From: JAFEBO01 sp050730655
Lineage (GTDB): Bacteria > Planctomycetota > Phycisphaerae > Phycisphaerales > UBA1924
Length of the DNA: 64,000 nucleotides
Direction of reading: 5' to 3'
Assembly: GCA_050730655.1 (NCBI GenBank)
Contig: JBOHNL010000021.1
Span: 1-64,000, forward strand
The translations under genes and the position numbers were made by a program. The notes below the pieces were generated by a model. The model did not search any database and was not told where the DNA came from. It saw nothing but the letters and a program-made list of their open reading frames with translations. Of this stretch, positions 8,866-16,349 are shown one piece after another (the stretch's first letter is position 1; the number at the start of each line of letters is the position of its first letter).

Positions 8866-9564
8866 CTACCGGACGTTCCGAACGATTTTGAGTTCAGGCA
8901 GTCTTCGTTTTCGCTGCCGCAGGGCCGTCATCGCTCGGTTTTTCGAAAGTTGTCGGAGCTCAGCGGCGTTGTGGGGATTAGGCCAGCGGCCATAGCGAAC
9001 GTCATATCGCGAATCCCGGGAGTACCACACAAACAAACGCCATGGCCACCATGTAAACCTCCTGATGTGGCTCTGTTGCGGACACAGCGGGGAAACGAGG
9101 ACGACCGGTCGACCGACCGGCACTCGGACCATTAAATCGCAATACTCGCCCTCTGAGACTTCCTCTGCCGGACCGAAGCAGATCTCTACCAGTTGAATCG
9201 TTTGTGCTCGATTTGGGCCAAATGCGCGTCGGCGTCTGATCCAAGCCGCTAACTCCCCAGATTCGAGAAGGGCTAAGCATTTCGATGGATTTGGAAGTCG
9301 AAAAAGCGCTATACGTGCTAACAGACCCGCAGGCGCGCTCGACGCTGGCGACACATGCGACACGCAAACGGACTTCCCATATGACCGCAACGAACGGTTG
9401 AAACTGCTTCGAAAACTTCTCGTACTGTTTGCCTCTCTTTCCGACTTGAGCCTCATCAGACACATCCAGCGAAATTCGTCGTACGGAACCATGGAGCCCG
9501 GGCGGAGGGCTTCGATTACCGCCTCGATGGCGCGCTTTCGAGGAGTCGATCGTCTGATTGACAT
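8866..9564 (-). CDS. Hypothetical protein, last gene of accessory operon
   Basis: About 232 aa from the ATG at 9564, which lies 22 nt after the nucleotidyltransferase gene; an alternative ATG at 9633 would overlap that gene by 47 bases. The N-terminus is very basic (SIRRSTPRKRAIEAVIEAL). The last third is rich in W, R and Y (W-W-P-W-R-L-F-V-W-Y-S-R). No known family is recognised. Its position suggests it is cotranscribed with the NTase, acidic protein and collagen-stalk genes. Confidence 0.45.
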   Translation of the reverse strand: MSIRRSTPRKRAIEAVIEALRPGSMVPYDEFRWMCLMRLKSEREANSTRSFRSSFNRSLRSYGKSVCVSHVSPASSAPAGLLARIALFRLPNPSKCLALLESGELAAWIRRRRAFGPNRAQTIQLVEICFGPAEEVSEGEYCDLMVRVPVGRPVVLVSPLCPQQSHIRRFTWWPWRLFVWYSRDSRYDVRYGRWPNPHNAAELRQLSKNRAMTALRQRKRRLPELKIVRNVR

Positions 9565-9586
9565 GACTTGCTTCGCTGTGGGAGCA

Positions 9587-10264
9587 CTACGCCCCACCGA
9601 GAACGTGCGCGGGTGGGAGCAACGGACCTTCATCTAGATCGCAACTACACTTCCGAGCTTTCGCGCTGTCACACCAATCTAGTCTAACGCCGGGCCGTTT
9701 CATCAAAATACGCAGCTGTGCGATGGTATTGATATTACTTCTTGCGAAAGCGTCATCGAGAACTCGCAATTTATCAGAGCAGCATTCCCACTCTGCATCG
9801 AGCATCGCGGACGGAGCTACAGCCTGCGCCCGAATCAACATGTCTAACCGTTGCACATCCCGCCTCAGACGTACCCAATATGCTCTCAGCCGTTGTGCCG
9901 ATAACCCGGATTCATAGCGCAGAATCGCTGCCAATCGTCCGCTGATCTGTTCTTGTTTTCGTTCAATCGCTCGAGCAGAAACGAATACGCTTGAAGCCCA
10001 AGAAAAGTCCCCTTTTAAGCATCGACCCCATCGCGCGACATGACCAGCGAGCTCACTACCCAACCAATTATTTGATTCAAATACGGCGTGATCTAGCCAC
10101 ACAATGTCGTAACGAGTGGAAACGATAGATGATCGTTCACCAATGCACAGCAGGTCGACATCTGATTGGTTCGTCGAACAACCAGCAGCACGAGACCCAA
10201 ACAAAAACACACTGTGCGCTCGTTCGATTCCCAATTCGCTTAGGCTCGCGTTACTCGGAAGCAT
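9587..10264 (-). CDS. Nucleotidyltransferase-fold protein (MNT/Pol-beta type)
   Basis: 225 aa. Residues ~15-35 hold the Pol-beta nucleotidyltransferase signature F-L-F-G-S-R-A-A-G-C-S-T-N-Q-S-D-V-D-L-L (GS motif and DxD), and Y-D-I-V-W-L about 20 residues later can supply the third acidic residue, so the domain looks catalytically intact. The rest (~100-225) is mainly helical and unrecognised. Minimal nucleotidyltransferases of this kind act as antitoxins for HEPN toxins, or modify proteins or small molecules. The gene overlaps the acidic-protein gene by 14 bases, implying translational coupling. Start 10264 is chosen over 10414 because it begins right before the NTase fold. Confidence 0.75.
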   Translation of the reverse strand: MLPSNASLSELGIERAHSVFLFGSRAAGCSTNQSDVDLLCIGERSSIVSTRYDIVWLDHAVFESNNWLGSELAGHVARWGRCLKGDFSWASSVFVSARAIERKQEQISGRLAAILRYESGLSAQRLRAYWVRLRRDVQRLDMLIRAQAVAPSAMLDAEWECCSDKLRVLDDAFARSNINTIAQLRILMKRPGVRLDWCDSAKARKCSCDLDEGPLLPPAHVLGGA

Positions 10265-10742
10265 TTTCTGCCTCCTCAATTTGATCTGCCATCGAATTGA
10301 GCTTCTGAACCACGCCATCTTTTGCTGCCTCAAAACCGAAGGCGACATCCTCGTACCAAGATGAAGACATCGCGCGTTCAAGCTCCGCAACTGCCGGCGC
10401 GACATCAGGCTCAAAGCCGTATTTATCCGCCAATTCAGTTATTAACAGATGAAGCGATGCGTCTGCGAATGCGCCGCGCTCCGACTTCGGCAACAATAAC
10501 CATAGTTGTTCAGAAACATTTTCCAAAGCACCCTCTATCATATAGGACTCGTCGTCATCTTCATATTCATCTTCATCATCTTCTTCTGGAGCTGACACAT
10601 CCTCCAGCTGGCTTTCGAGGTTCGCAATTGACTCTCTGAATGCCTGTAAATCAAAAGCCGATTTTGCGAGCATGGCCTGCAATTTCTTGCGCTGTTGAAG
10701 CACACCAGAAGCGTCTTCGCGATGATGTCGGCGCTTTACCAC
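10251..10742 (-). CDS. Acidic helical protein, unknown
   Basis: 163 aa. It has a basic start (MVKRRHHRED), a predicted coiled coil (~15-45), then a run of 13 D/E residues among 16 (~52-68), then an all-helical C-terminal half. No family is recognised. It overlaps its upstream neighbour (collagen-stalk gene) by 7 bases and its downstream neighbour (NTase) by 14 bases, which argues that the proteins are made together. The acidic stretch could bind a basic partner or metal; that is a guess. Confidence 0.6.
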   Translation of the reverse strand: MVKRRHHREDASGVLQQRKKLQAMLAKSAFDLQAFRESIANLESQLEDVSAPEEDDEDEYEDDDESYMIEGALENVSEQLWLLLPKSERGAFADASLHLLITELADKYGFEPDVAPAVAELERAMSSSWYEDVAFGFEAAKDGVVQKLNSMADQIEEAENASE

Positions 10743-11818
10743 TTAACACCTCCGTCTGATCTGGGCTGCGAGGCTGCGGCTGCGCCTTTTTTAATTTGTC
10801 GACTGGAATGTTTCGCGGTAGCGTTGTTCTCGCCTCCTTGAGAACGACATCGCGATAATTGTCGTTCGTAGAAATCGCTTTGGCCGATCACTGAGTCGTC
10901 GAACTCTTGGGCCAGGCCGAGATCGATGTGTTGCCTCAAGTTACCTTGCGGGCCGGGGTCACCCTTTGGTCCGGGATCGCCCTTTGGGCCGGGATCACCT
11001 TTAGGTCCGGGATCGCCTTTGGGTCCGGGATCGCCTTTCGATCCTTTATCACCTATCGCACCCGGTTCTCCTTTGAGACCTTGAACACCTTTCGGGCCTG
11101 GATCTCCCACGGAACCCGGATCGCCCTTAGGGCCTTGGGCGCCGTTCCTGCCATGTATAATCGTTCCTTCAGGAATTAACGGTTCGGTTAGCCTAACCCT
11201 TATTTCATCGCTTTGTTTCACGGAACGGCAAGAACTAATTCCGAATGTAACACAGATACTCATCAATATCAAATAGAACAGTGGCGTAGCTTCGGCAGAT
11301 ATCCATCTATACGCCTTCGTCAAAAAATTCCAAAATGCGACGCAATAGAATTTCCAATCGAATTTGTTTTTTCGACCAGCGGTGTCAACGCGAAACACGT
11401 TTCGAAAACCATTTATACCGTTGTCTAGCTTGCTCGCCTCACAAATTGCAGGCTTGTATTTAATGGGCGGACGGTTTCGGGCGCACAGATTGGCAATACT
11501 CCGCTCGAGTTTGCGAGCCCGATCGCCATATTGCTGACTTCGGTGACTTTGATTCGCTTCGAGAAACCAGAAACCGGCGACAATCGCTAGCAACAGCCAA
11601 GCAAGCCAAGCCGGTCCATCCAATGCCTTCGAGCTAGCCGCTGCTCCAAGAATGATTGTGGCTGACCAGCCTTTGATCTGGAACTTGAACGTACCGATCT
11701 TGTCCATCTTGTCTTGGAGAATCTCAAATTCGCCCCAACATAGCTCCAGATGGCTATCGATAGCAACTTGTGCCGCTTTCGACGCAATCTGGCTTCGCGA
11801 TGTAGCGTTGAGATTCAT
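10736..11818 (-). CDS. Membrane protein with collagen-like stalk
   Basis: 360 aa from the ATG at 11818. Residues ~35-105 form a hairpin of two transmembrane helices preceded by T-F-K-F-Q-I-K-G-W and followed by F-W-F-L-E-A-N ... R-A-R-K-L-E-R. This arrangement resembles two-TM proteins of the SLATT/S-2TM type, which are predicted membrane effectors in defence operons; the resemblance is from memory of the family pattern, not from a search. A third TM lies at ~178-196. Residues 223-292 are an uninterrupted run of 23 Gly-X-Y triplets, many GPKGDP, i.e. a collagen triple helix, placed outside the cytoplasm if the N-terminus is inside. The tail is basic. First gene of a four-gene overlapping operon. 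Confidence 0.7.
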   Translation of the reverse strand: MNLNATSRSQIASKAAQVAIDSHLELCWGEFEILQDKMDKIGTFKFQIKGWSATIILGAAASSKALDGPAWLAWLLLAIVAGFWFLEANQSHRSQQYGDRARKLERSIANLCARNRPPIKYKPAICEASKLDNGINGFRNVFRVDTAGRKNKFDWKFYCVAFWNFLTKAYRWISAEATPLFYLILMSICVTFGISSCRSVKQSDEIRVRLTEPLIPEGTIIHGRNGAQGPKGDPGSVGDPGPKGVQGLKGEPGAIGDKGSKGDPGPKGDPGPKGDPGPKGDPGPKGDPGPQGNLRQHIDLGLAQEFDDSVIGQSDFYERQLSRCRSQGGENNATAKHSSRQIKKGAAAASQPRSDGGVKW

Positions 11819-11850
11819 TGTCCAAAACAATATTGCACTTGAAAAATGCG

Positions 11851-12372
11851 TTAACCGCCTGCACTGCCTTCCCCACCCGGCAGCGTCATTGCCCATGGGT
11901 CGAGGTGCTTATCAATGTCTGCTTTGGTCAGCGTACCAGATGTCCCACTCCACATCCCCGGCTGTGCCGCGGCACCGACGAGGGTTTCGTGGGCGAGTTG
12001 TCTCACGGTCTTCCCCTGCTTGAAGGCGTCTTTGGCGAGCGCGGCGGACTTGTCGTAACCGATGACGGGGACGAGGCTTGTGCACATGGCGAGCGAACCC
12101 TCGATCAGGCTCTTGCAGCGGTCTTCGTCGGGTTTTAAACCCTTCAGCAGATTCTCGGTGAACATGTCGCAGGCGCGGCTCATCAGATGGATGCTGTCGA
12201 GCAGGTGATGGATCATCATGGGCATGGCGACGTTGAGGTCGATCAGGGAGCCGACGCCGCCGAATCCGCCCAAAGTCACTGCGGCGTCGTTGCCGACGAC
12301 TGTGCAGCAGACCATGATGAGGCTTTCGGCGATGACGGGGTTGACCTTGCCGGGCATGATGCTGGAACCGGG
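11851..12372 (-). pseudogene. fumC: Truncated class II fumarase (C-terminal part only)
   Basis: The reading frame starts abruptly at the fumarase/aspartase signature G-S-S-I-M-P-G-K-V-N-P and runs through the normal C-terminal region (G-N-D-A-A-V-T-L, I-G-Y-D-K-S-A-A-L-A-K) to a stop at 11851: ~173 of the usual ~465 residues. Homology stops at about 12372. The sequence beyond has no fumarase N-terminus in any frame, so the first ~290 residues are missing. A direct repeat of 11 bases and a perfect inverted repeat lie at the break. Probably a relic of a rearrangement. Confidence 0.8.
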
Positions 12373-12375
12373 TGG

Positions 12376-12443
12376 CATTGACCTCGCCGCCCCGTTCCCG
12401 CCCCAAGCGACGTGCCATTGACCTCGGCTTTGAGAGGTCAATG
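12376..12443. repeat. Direct and inverted repeats at the fumarase break
   Basis: The 11-mer CATTGACCTCG occurs at 12376-12386 and again at 12416-12426. The second copy also forms a perfect 10-bp hairpin (12416-12425 with 12434-12443, 8-nt loop). They sit exactly where fumarase homology ends, so they may mark the rearrangement or be an inserted small element. Confidence 0.55.
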
Positions 12444-12628
12444 TGTCCTAGGCCTTTCCTCCCCTGCTGCGCTGGGACTGGAACCCTCACTCCCAGTCGC
12501 CCAAATCCTCCGCCAAACAGCCCAAATCCCCTTTCCCCGTTCGCCTTTCTTTCCCCATTCCGCCGAAATAAACCCGCCCTGATACCGTTGTCCTGCCAGT
12601 CATCTACCAAGCGGGAGTCTCCGCGCCC

Positions 12629-13291
12629 ATGTCCAGCCTGAATCCCAGCGTTCCAAACCCGGCGCCCCGGCCCCGCGGCACCGCCCCCCACGCCTTCACG
12701 CTCATCGAGGTGTTGGTCGTCATTTCCATCATCTCGGTTCTGATCGCGATCCTCCTTCCCGCACTCGGCCCGGCGCGCGATTCGGCCCGCCGCACGGCCT
12801 GCACGGTCAACATGCGATCCTGCGGCCAGGCCGTCGAACTCTACAAGAACCAGTGGAAGGAAAAGTTCCCCGTCGCCAAGTACATGCCCGATCCGTGGCT
12901 GAGTGGCAGCTCGGCGCCCGCGCTCAACATCGCCATGGAAGATCAGCTCGATCGCGAGAGCCCCGCATATCGCTGCCCGGGTGATCGTGGCTACATCTGG
13001 AATCAGGAATTCACCGACAAGTCGACGAACCCCTCCACCCGCAAGATCGGCGGCATGTCGTACACATACGTCACCGCGCTCGCCGGCGAAACGGCAGAAA
13101 CCAACTTCCTCAACAAGTACGCCAAGATCACCGCCAGCGATACGCCGGTTCTCTACGACTTCGACGGGGGAACCTTCGACAAGCAGCCCGGCGAGGGCGA
13201 CCCGGTCACGACTTCGTTCTTCCATCGCGTGCGCAATGTGCTCTTTGAAGACGGGCATGCCGGCCGCTACGAACTTCAGGCCAAGAAATAA
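12629..13291 (+). CDS. Type II/IV pseudopilin-like protein with N-terminal methylation motif
   Basis: 220 aa. Residues 22-45 are a prepilin signal: A-F-T-L-I-E-V-L-V-V-I-S-I-I-S-V-L-I-A-I, with cleavage expected before F23 and E27 at position +5. The rest is a globular domain ending in H-R-V-R-N-V-L-F-E-D-G-H-A, the 'H-X9-DG' type tail typical of the very many planctomycete pseudopilins (DUF1559-like). It would be cleaved and methylated by a prepilin peptidase and held in the inner membrane. Cotranscribed with the next gene (27-base gap). Confidence 0.85.
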   Translation: MSSLNPSVPNPAPRPRGTAPHAFTLIEVLVVISIISVLIAILLPALGPARDSARRTACTVNMRSCGQAVELYKNQWKEKFPVAKYMPDPWLSGSSAPALNIAMEDQLDRESPAYRCPGDRGYIWNQEFTDKSTNPSTRKIGGMSYTYVTALAGETAETNFLNKYAKITASDTPVLYDFDGGTFDKQPGEGDPVTTSFFHRVRNVLFEDGHAGRYELQAKK

Positions 13292-13318
13292 GATTCCCTG
13301 CCTTCCGCGAGGTCACAG

Positions 13319-14872
13319 ATGAACAAGAACCCAAGTCTGCTCGAAGGCCTCGACATCCCCGACAAATCCAAGGGCACGGCAAAGCGCCGCGATTTCCTGA
13401 CCGCCGCGTCTTCGAGCGCGGGCAAGGCGATGTCGCACGACTGGACGCCCAAGCAGAAAAAGATCGCCGCGATCAGCTTCGCAGGTGTTGCGTTCCTCGC
13501 GCTCGTTTACGGCGGCATTTCTGTCTATCGCAATCGCCCGCTCGACTTGCCGAAGACCTACGAAGAAGGCAAGCTGGCGATGAACTCGGATCGCTTCAAG
13601 AACATGGATGAAGTGCGCCAGGGGCAGTACAAGGTCGAGATGGATCGCCTGCTCCGCGAGAAGATGGGCACGGTCAAGGAAGAAGACCGCCGCGCGTTCT
13701 TCCGCGATGAATCCAATCGCGAAGTGATGCAGCAGATCCGCGAACAGCAGTTCGACGAAAACGCCAAGAAGCTGGCGCGAGGCGAGAAAGTCGAGTTCGG
13801 CCGCGGCGGATTTGGTTTCGGTGGCCCCGGCGGTCCGGGCGGACCCGGCGGCCCAGGTGGCGGCCCCGTCAACATCGCCTCACTCACAAATTTCCAGGCC
13901 CGCGCCGGTGACGATCCGCCCAGCCCCGCGCCGCGCACCGGTGATCGCCGCGGCGGCGACCCCAACGCGCCCGGCAACCAGAACAACGGCCAAAGCGGTC
14001 AGCAAAATAAGAACGGCCAAGGCGCTCCCGGAAGTCCCGCTCCAACAGGTGGCGGCGGCTCAGCTCCCGCAGGTGGAGGCGGCTCAGCTCCAGCAGCAGG
14101 TGGGGGTGGGGCAGGAGGCGGGGGGGGAGGCGGTCGAGGGGGTGGGCGCGGAAATCCGGTTGCGCGCATCGCAAGCCGCATTCAGAATGGAAACGCACAG
14201 ATGAACGGTCTGCGCCACGAGATGATGCAGAAGATGGGCGCGGGCGGGCGTGGTGGCCGTCCGGGTCAGCCGGGACAACCCGGTGGACCGGGCGGACCAG
14301 GACAGAATCAGGATCAGGCAGTGCGTGTGATGTTTGATTCGGGATCTGCCGAGTTGAACGAAGCCGCGTACACGACAATCGGCGCGATCGCCAAACAGTT
14401 AGCCGATCAAGCAGAATCGTCCGTGCGCATCTGGGGCCTTGTCGATCCGAAGACCGACGGCATGAAGCTGCGCCACGCGGCACTGCGAAATTCGTTCGCG
14501 GTGAAGCTGTTCGGCACGGGCGCGAAGGGTGAACAGCTCACGCAGACGCAGCTCGAGCAGCAGATGATCGTCGCGTACAACGAATTCCTCGCGAAGCAGG
14601 CGACCGACGCGAATAAGCCCGCCCCCGCGCTGGTTGGGCCGAATTCAGAAACGCCCGCGCCGGCAGTCGCCACGATGGAAAACGCGCTGGTTGAAGGCGC
14701 GCCGAATCCGACGGATCTGATGATCGTTCTCGCGCAGCAGCGCCAGGATGCGATCAAGAAGTATCTTGTCGAGAAGCGCTCGTTCAACGCAATGCGCGTG
14801 CGGACGGTTGGCGTCGCGCAGGAATTCATGGAAACCGATCGCCCGTCGTCGGTTCTGCAGGTCGGACGATAA
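13319..14872 (+). CDS. Glycine-rich membrane-anchored protein with OmpA-like C-terminal domain
   Basis: 517 aa. Basic cytoplasmic N-terminus (~1-50), one transmembrane helix (~54-75), a charged helical segment (~80-160), two low-complexity regions (GGPGG repeats at ~165-185; Q/N/P/G-rich and poly-G at ~205-285; G-Q-P-G-Q-P-G at ~315-330), then a domain from ~335 (V-M-F-D-S-G-S-A-E-L-N ... R-Q-D-A-I-K-K-Y-L-V-E-K) with the pattern of OmpA/MotB peptidoglycan-binding folds, though interrupted by an insertion. It may link the inner membrane to the wall. Follows the pseudopilin gene by 27 bases, so a role with it is likely. The OmpA assignment is moderate. Confidence 0.65.
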   Translation: MNKNPSLLEGLDIPDKSKGTAKRRDFLTAASSSAGKAMSHDWTPKQKKIAAISFAGVAFLALVYGGISVYRNRPLDLPKTYEEGKLAMNSDRFKNMDEVRQGQYKVEMDRLLREKMGTVKEEDRRAFFRDESNREVMQQIREQQFDENAKKLARGEKVEFGRGGFGFGGPGGPGGPGGPGGGPVNIASLTNFQARAGDDPPSPAPRTGDRRGGDPNAPGNQNNGQSGQQNKNGQGAPGSPAPTGGGGSAPAGGGGSAPAAGGGGAGGGGGGGRGGGRGNPVARIASRIQNGNAQMNGLRHEMMQKMGAGGRGGRPGQPGQPGGPGGPGQNQDQAVRVMFDSGSAELNEAAYTTIGAIAKQLADQAESSVRIWGLVDPKTDGMKLRHAALRNSFAVKLFGTGAKGEQLTQTQLEQQMIVAYNEFLAKQATDANKPAPALVGPNSETPAPAVATMENALVEGAPNPTDLMIVLAQQRQDAIKKYLVEKRSFNAMRVRTVGVAQEFMETDRPSSVLQVGR

Positions 14873-14930
14873 GGCGGTTTGTTTTTTGCCCGCGCGTTCC
14901 CGAAGCGATCGCACAACCAACCCGCACCTG

Positions 14931-14959
14931 ACCGTACGAGCCCAAGCGCAGCGCGGGAC
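14931..14959 (-). repeat. Dispersed intergenic repeat, copy C
   Basis: On the minus strand this matches positions 91-116 exactly over 26 bases. It lies between two convergent genes (ends at 14872 and 14994). No coding sense. Confidence 0.55.
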
Positions 14960-14993
14960 GCTTGCGCACACATGCAGGCTCGCCACAAGCTTT

Positions 14994-15353
14994 TCAGCGC
15001 GACTGAATCGCCACCGGATGCTTCGGCTGATACAGCCCGACATTTCCCAGCCCCGGCACGCGCATCATCACGAGAATCCCCCACCCTCGATCGGCCGGTT
15101 CCCCCTCAAATTCAACGCCCTTTGCCTTCAGCTCATTCACCGTGCGATGAACATCGTCGCACATGAAATACATCTCGTGCCGCCCCGAGTTTTCCGCATC
15201 CGCCGGATGCGCCGCAATCTCACCCGGCGGCAGCGCGAAGATCAACCAGCCGCGCCCCGCATCAACACCCTTGTACCCAAGCACATCACGAAAAAACCCG
15301 CGTGCCTTCTCCGCATCCTGCGCATAAACGATTGTGTGAATCCCGTTGATCAT
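14994..15353 (-). CDS. VOC family (glyoxalase/bleomycin resistance-like) protein
   Basis: 119 aa, a single vicinal oxygen chelate domain of PF00903 type: H-T-I-V-Y-A-Q-D-A-E-K-A-R-G-F-F-R-D-V-L-G at the N-terminus, a central E-M-Y-F-M-C-D-D-V and C-terminal G-I-L-V-M-M-R-V-P-G-L-G-N-V-G-L-Y-Q-P. Substrate unknown. The ATG at 15353 has GGGAGG just upstream and is preferred to 15425. Confidence 0.85.
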   Translation of the reverse strand: MINGIHTIVYAQDAEKARGFFRDVLGYKGVDAGRGWLIFALPPGEIAAHPADAENSGRHEMYFMCDDVHRTVNELKAKGVEFEGEPADRGWGILVMMRVPGLGNVGLYQPKHPVAIQSR

Positions 15354-15449
15354 GCCGCCTCCCTCCCAGCCCGTGTCGCTCAACCCCACCGCAACAATTC
15401 TACTTGTCCCATTCGCGCGCCCCAATCACCGCTTCCAACCCACCGCGCC

Positions 15450-15490
15450 AAAAACAAAAGACCGGAGCCTCACAGCTCCGGTCCTTTTTG
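15450..15490 (-). terminator. Intrinsic terminator, probably for the RRM gene
   Basis: A perfect 9-bp GC-rich stem (15460-15468 with 15475-15483, 6-nt loop) is flanked by A-rich sequence at 15450-15459 and CTTTTTG at 15484-15490. On the minus strand the stem is followed by TTTTGTTTTT, a classic Rho-independent end for the gene stopping at 15549. Read on the plus strand it also ends in T5, so it could work both ways. Confidence 0.85.
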
Positions 15491-15548
15491 AGATCAGTAT
15501 TTTCGAACACCGCCCGACCGAAAGATCGGTCAGCATCCGAAATCCGAA

Positions 15549-15917
15549 TTACCAGCCGCCGCCACGGCTGCCGCCGCGACCGCCGCCACCGCCGCCGCCA
15601 CCACCACCGAAGCCGCCGCGGCCGCCACCACCGCCGCCGCCACCGAAACCGCCGCGACCGCCGCCGCCACCGGCTTCACGGGGCTTGGCTTCGTTCACGG
15701 TGAGATCGCGACCGTCGATGTTTTTGCCGTTGAGGGCAGCCATCGCGGCCTTGCCGTGCTCATCGTTTGCGAACTCGACGAAGCCGAAGCCGCGGGGGCG
15801 GCCGGTTTCGCGGTCCATGACGAGGGTCGCGGAAGCGACATCGCCGTGCTCGGAGAAGATTTCGCGGAGACGCTGCTCGGAAGTGCTGAAAGACAAATTG
15901 CCAACGTAAAGCTTCAT
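15549..15917 (-). CDS. RRM RNA-binding protein with glycine-rich tail
   Basis: 122 aa. One RNA recognition motif: RNP2 L-Y-V-G-N-L at residues 3-8 and RNP1 R-G-F-G-F-V-E-F at 42-49. The last ~40 residues are almost only Gly and Arg (GGRGGFGG units), as in cyanobacterial and planctomycete cold-inducible Rbp proteins, which bind RNA and help at low temperature. The ATG at 15917 begins the RRM directly; an in-frame ATG lies 4 codons upstream. Followed by a strong terminator. Confidence 0.92.
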   Translation of the reverse strand: MKLYVGNLSFSTSEQRLREIFSEHGDVASATLVMDRETGRPRGFGFVEFANDEHGKAAMAALNGKNIDGRDLTVNEAKPREAGGGGGRGGFGGGGGGGGRGGFGGGGGGGGGGRGGSRGGGW

Positions 15918-15929
15918 GACGCTTTCCAT

Positions 15930-16349
15930 CCTGCCCTTGAAACTAAACCAGATACCGGTGCTTGAACTCGGGCGGAGAAAGCGTCGGGAGACCTGAACAC
16001 TCGGGCCAACATTGGCCGGGCCTGAACAAGAGTCACAGAAACATTATAGCAATCGAAACGTGAAGCTGCGAAAGCTTGAGAATGATTGTGGATTTTGGCC
16101 TGAAAACGCTTCCATGGCTTTTTTTGGGCTGGAAGGGGGTGGGAACGCTTCGGAATCGCGCGCGTGATGCAGTTTTGGCGCGGGGAGTTTGAGGCGATCG
16201 ATCAGTAGATCAGGCGTTCGGGGTCGAATGCACAAGGCGCGTGCTGGCGCGGGGCGACGTGCCGCGAGTCGCGATAGGCGCGTTGGGCAACCGTGAGTGC
16301 GAAGACACCCTTCACTGCGTTCGGGCTCGTACGGCAAGCGGCTCGCGAA
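15930..16349. other. Intergenic stretch upstream of the RRM gene
   Basis: About 420 bases without a convincing gene. It should hold the promoter and leader of the RRM gene on the minus strand. It also contains the diverged copy of the dispersed repeat at 16306-16334, just after the end of the dehydrogenase gene. Confidence 0.4.
16306..16334 (+). repeat. Dispersed intergenic repeat, copy B (diverged)
   Basis: Aligns with positions 84-112 with a few changes and shares GGGCTCGTACGG. It lies immediately downstream of the minus-strand dehydrogenase gene. Confidence 0.45.

Noticed and set aside
10960..11060. Possible CRISPR-like repeat array
   Set aside because: The regular repeats are coding collagen triplets with no spacers.
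10907..11179. Plus-strand repetitive frame opposite the collagen repeat
   Set aside because: Antisense of the Gly-X-Y coding repeats.
11912..13258. 448-codon minus-strand frame across the fumarase fragment and pseudopilin
   Set aside because: Composition is R/G/H-rich without any family pattern; real genes lie in other frames.
15549..15670. GCC-rich simple repeat considered as a microsatellite
   Set aside because: It encodes the Gly/Arg-rich tail of the RRM protein in frame.
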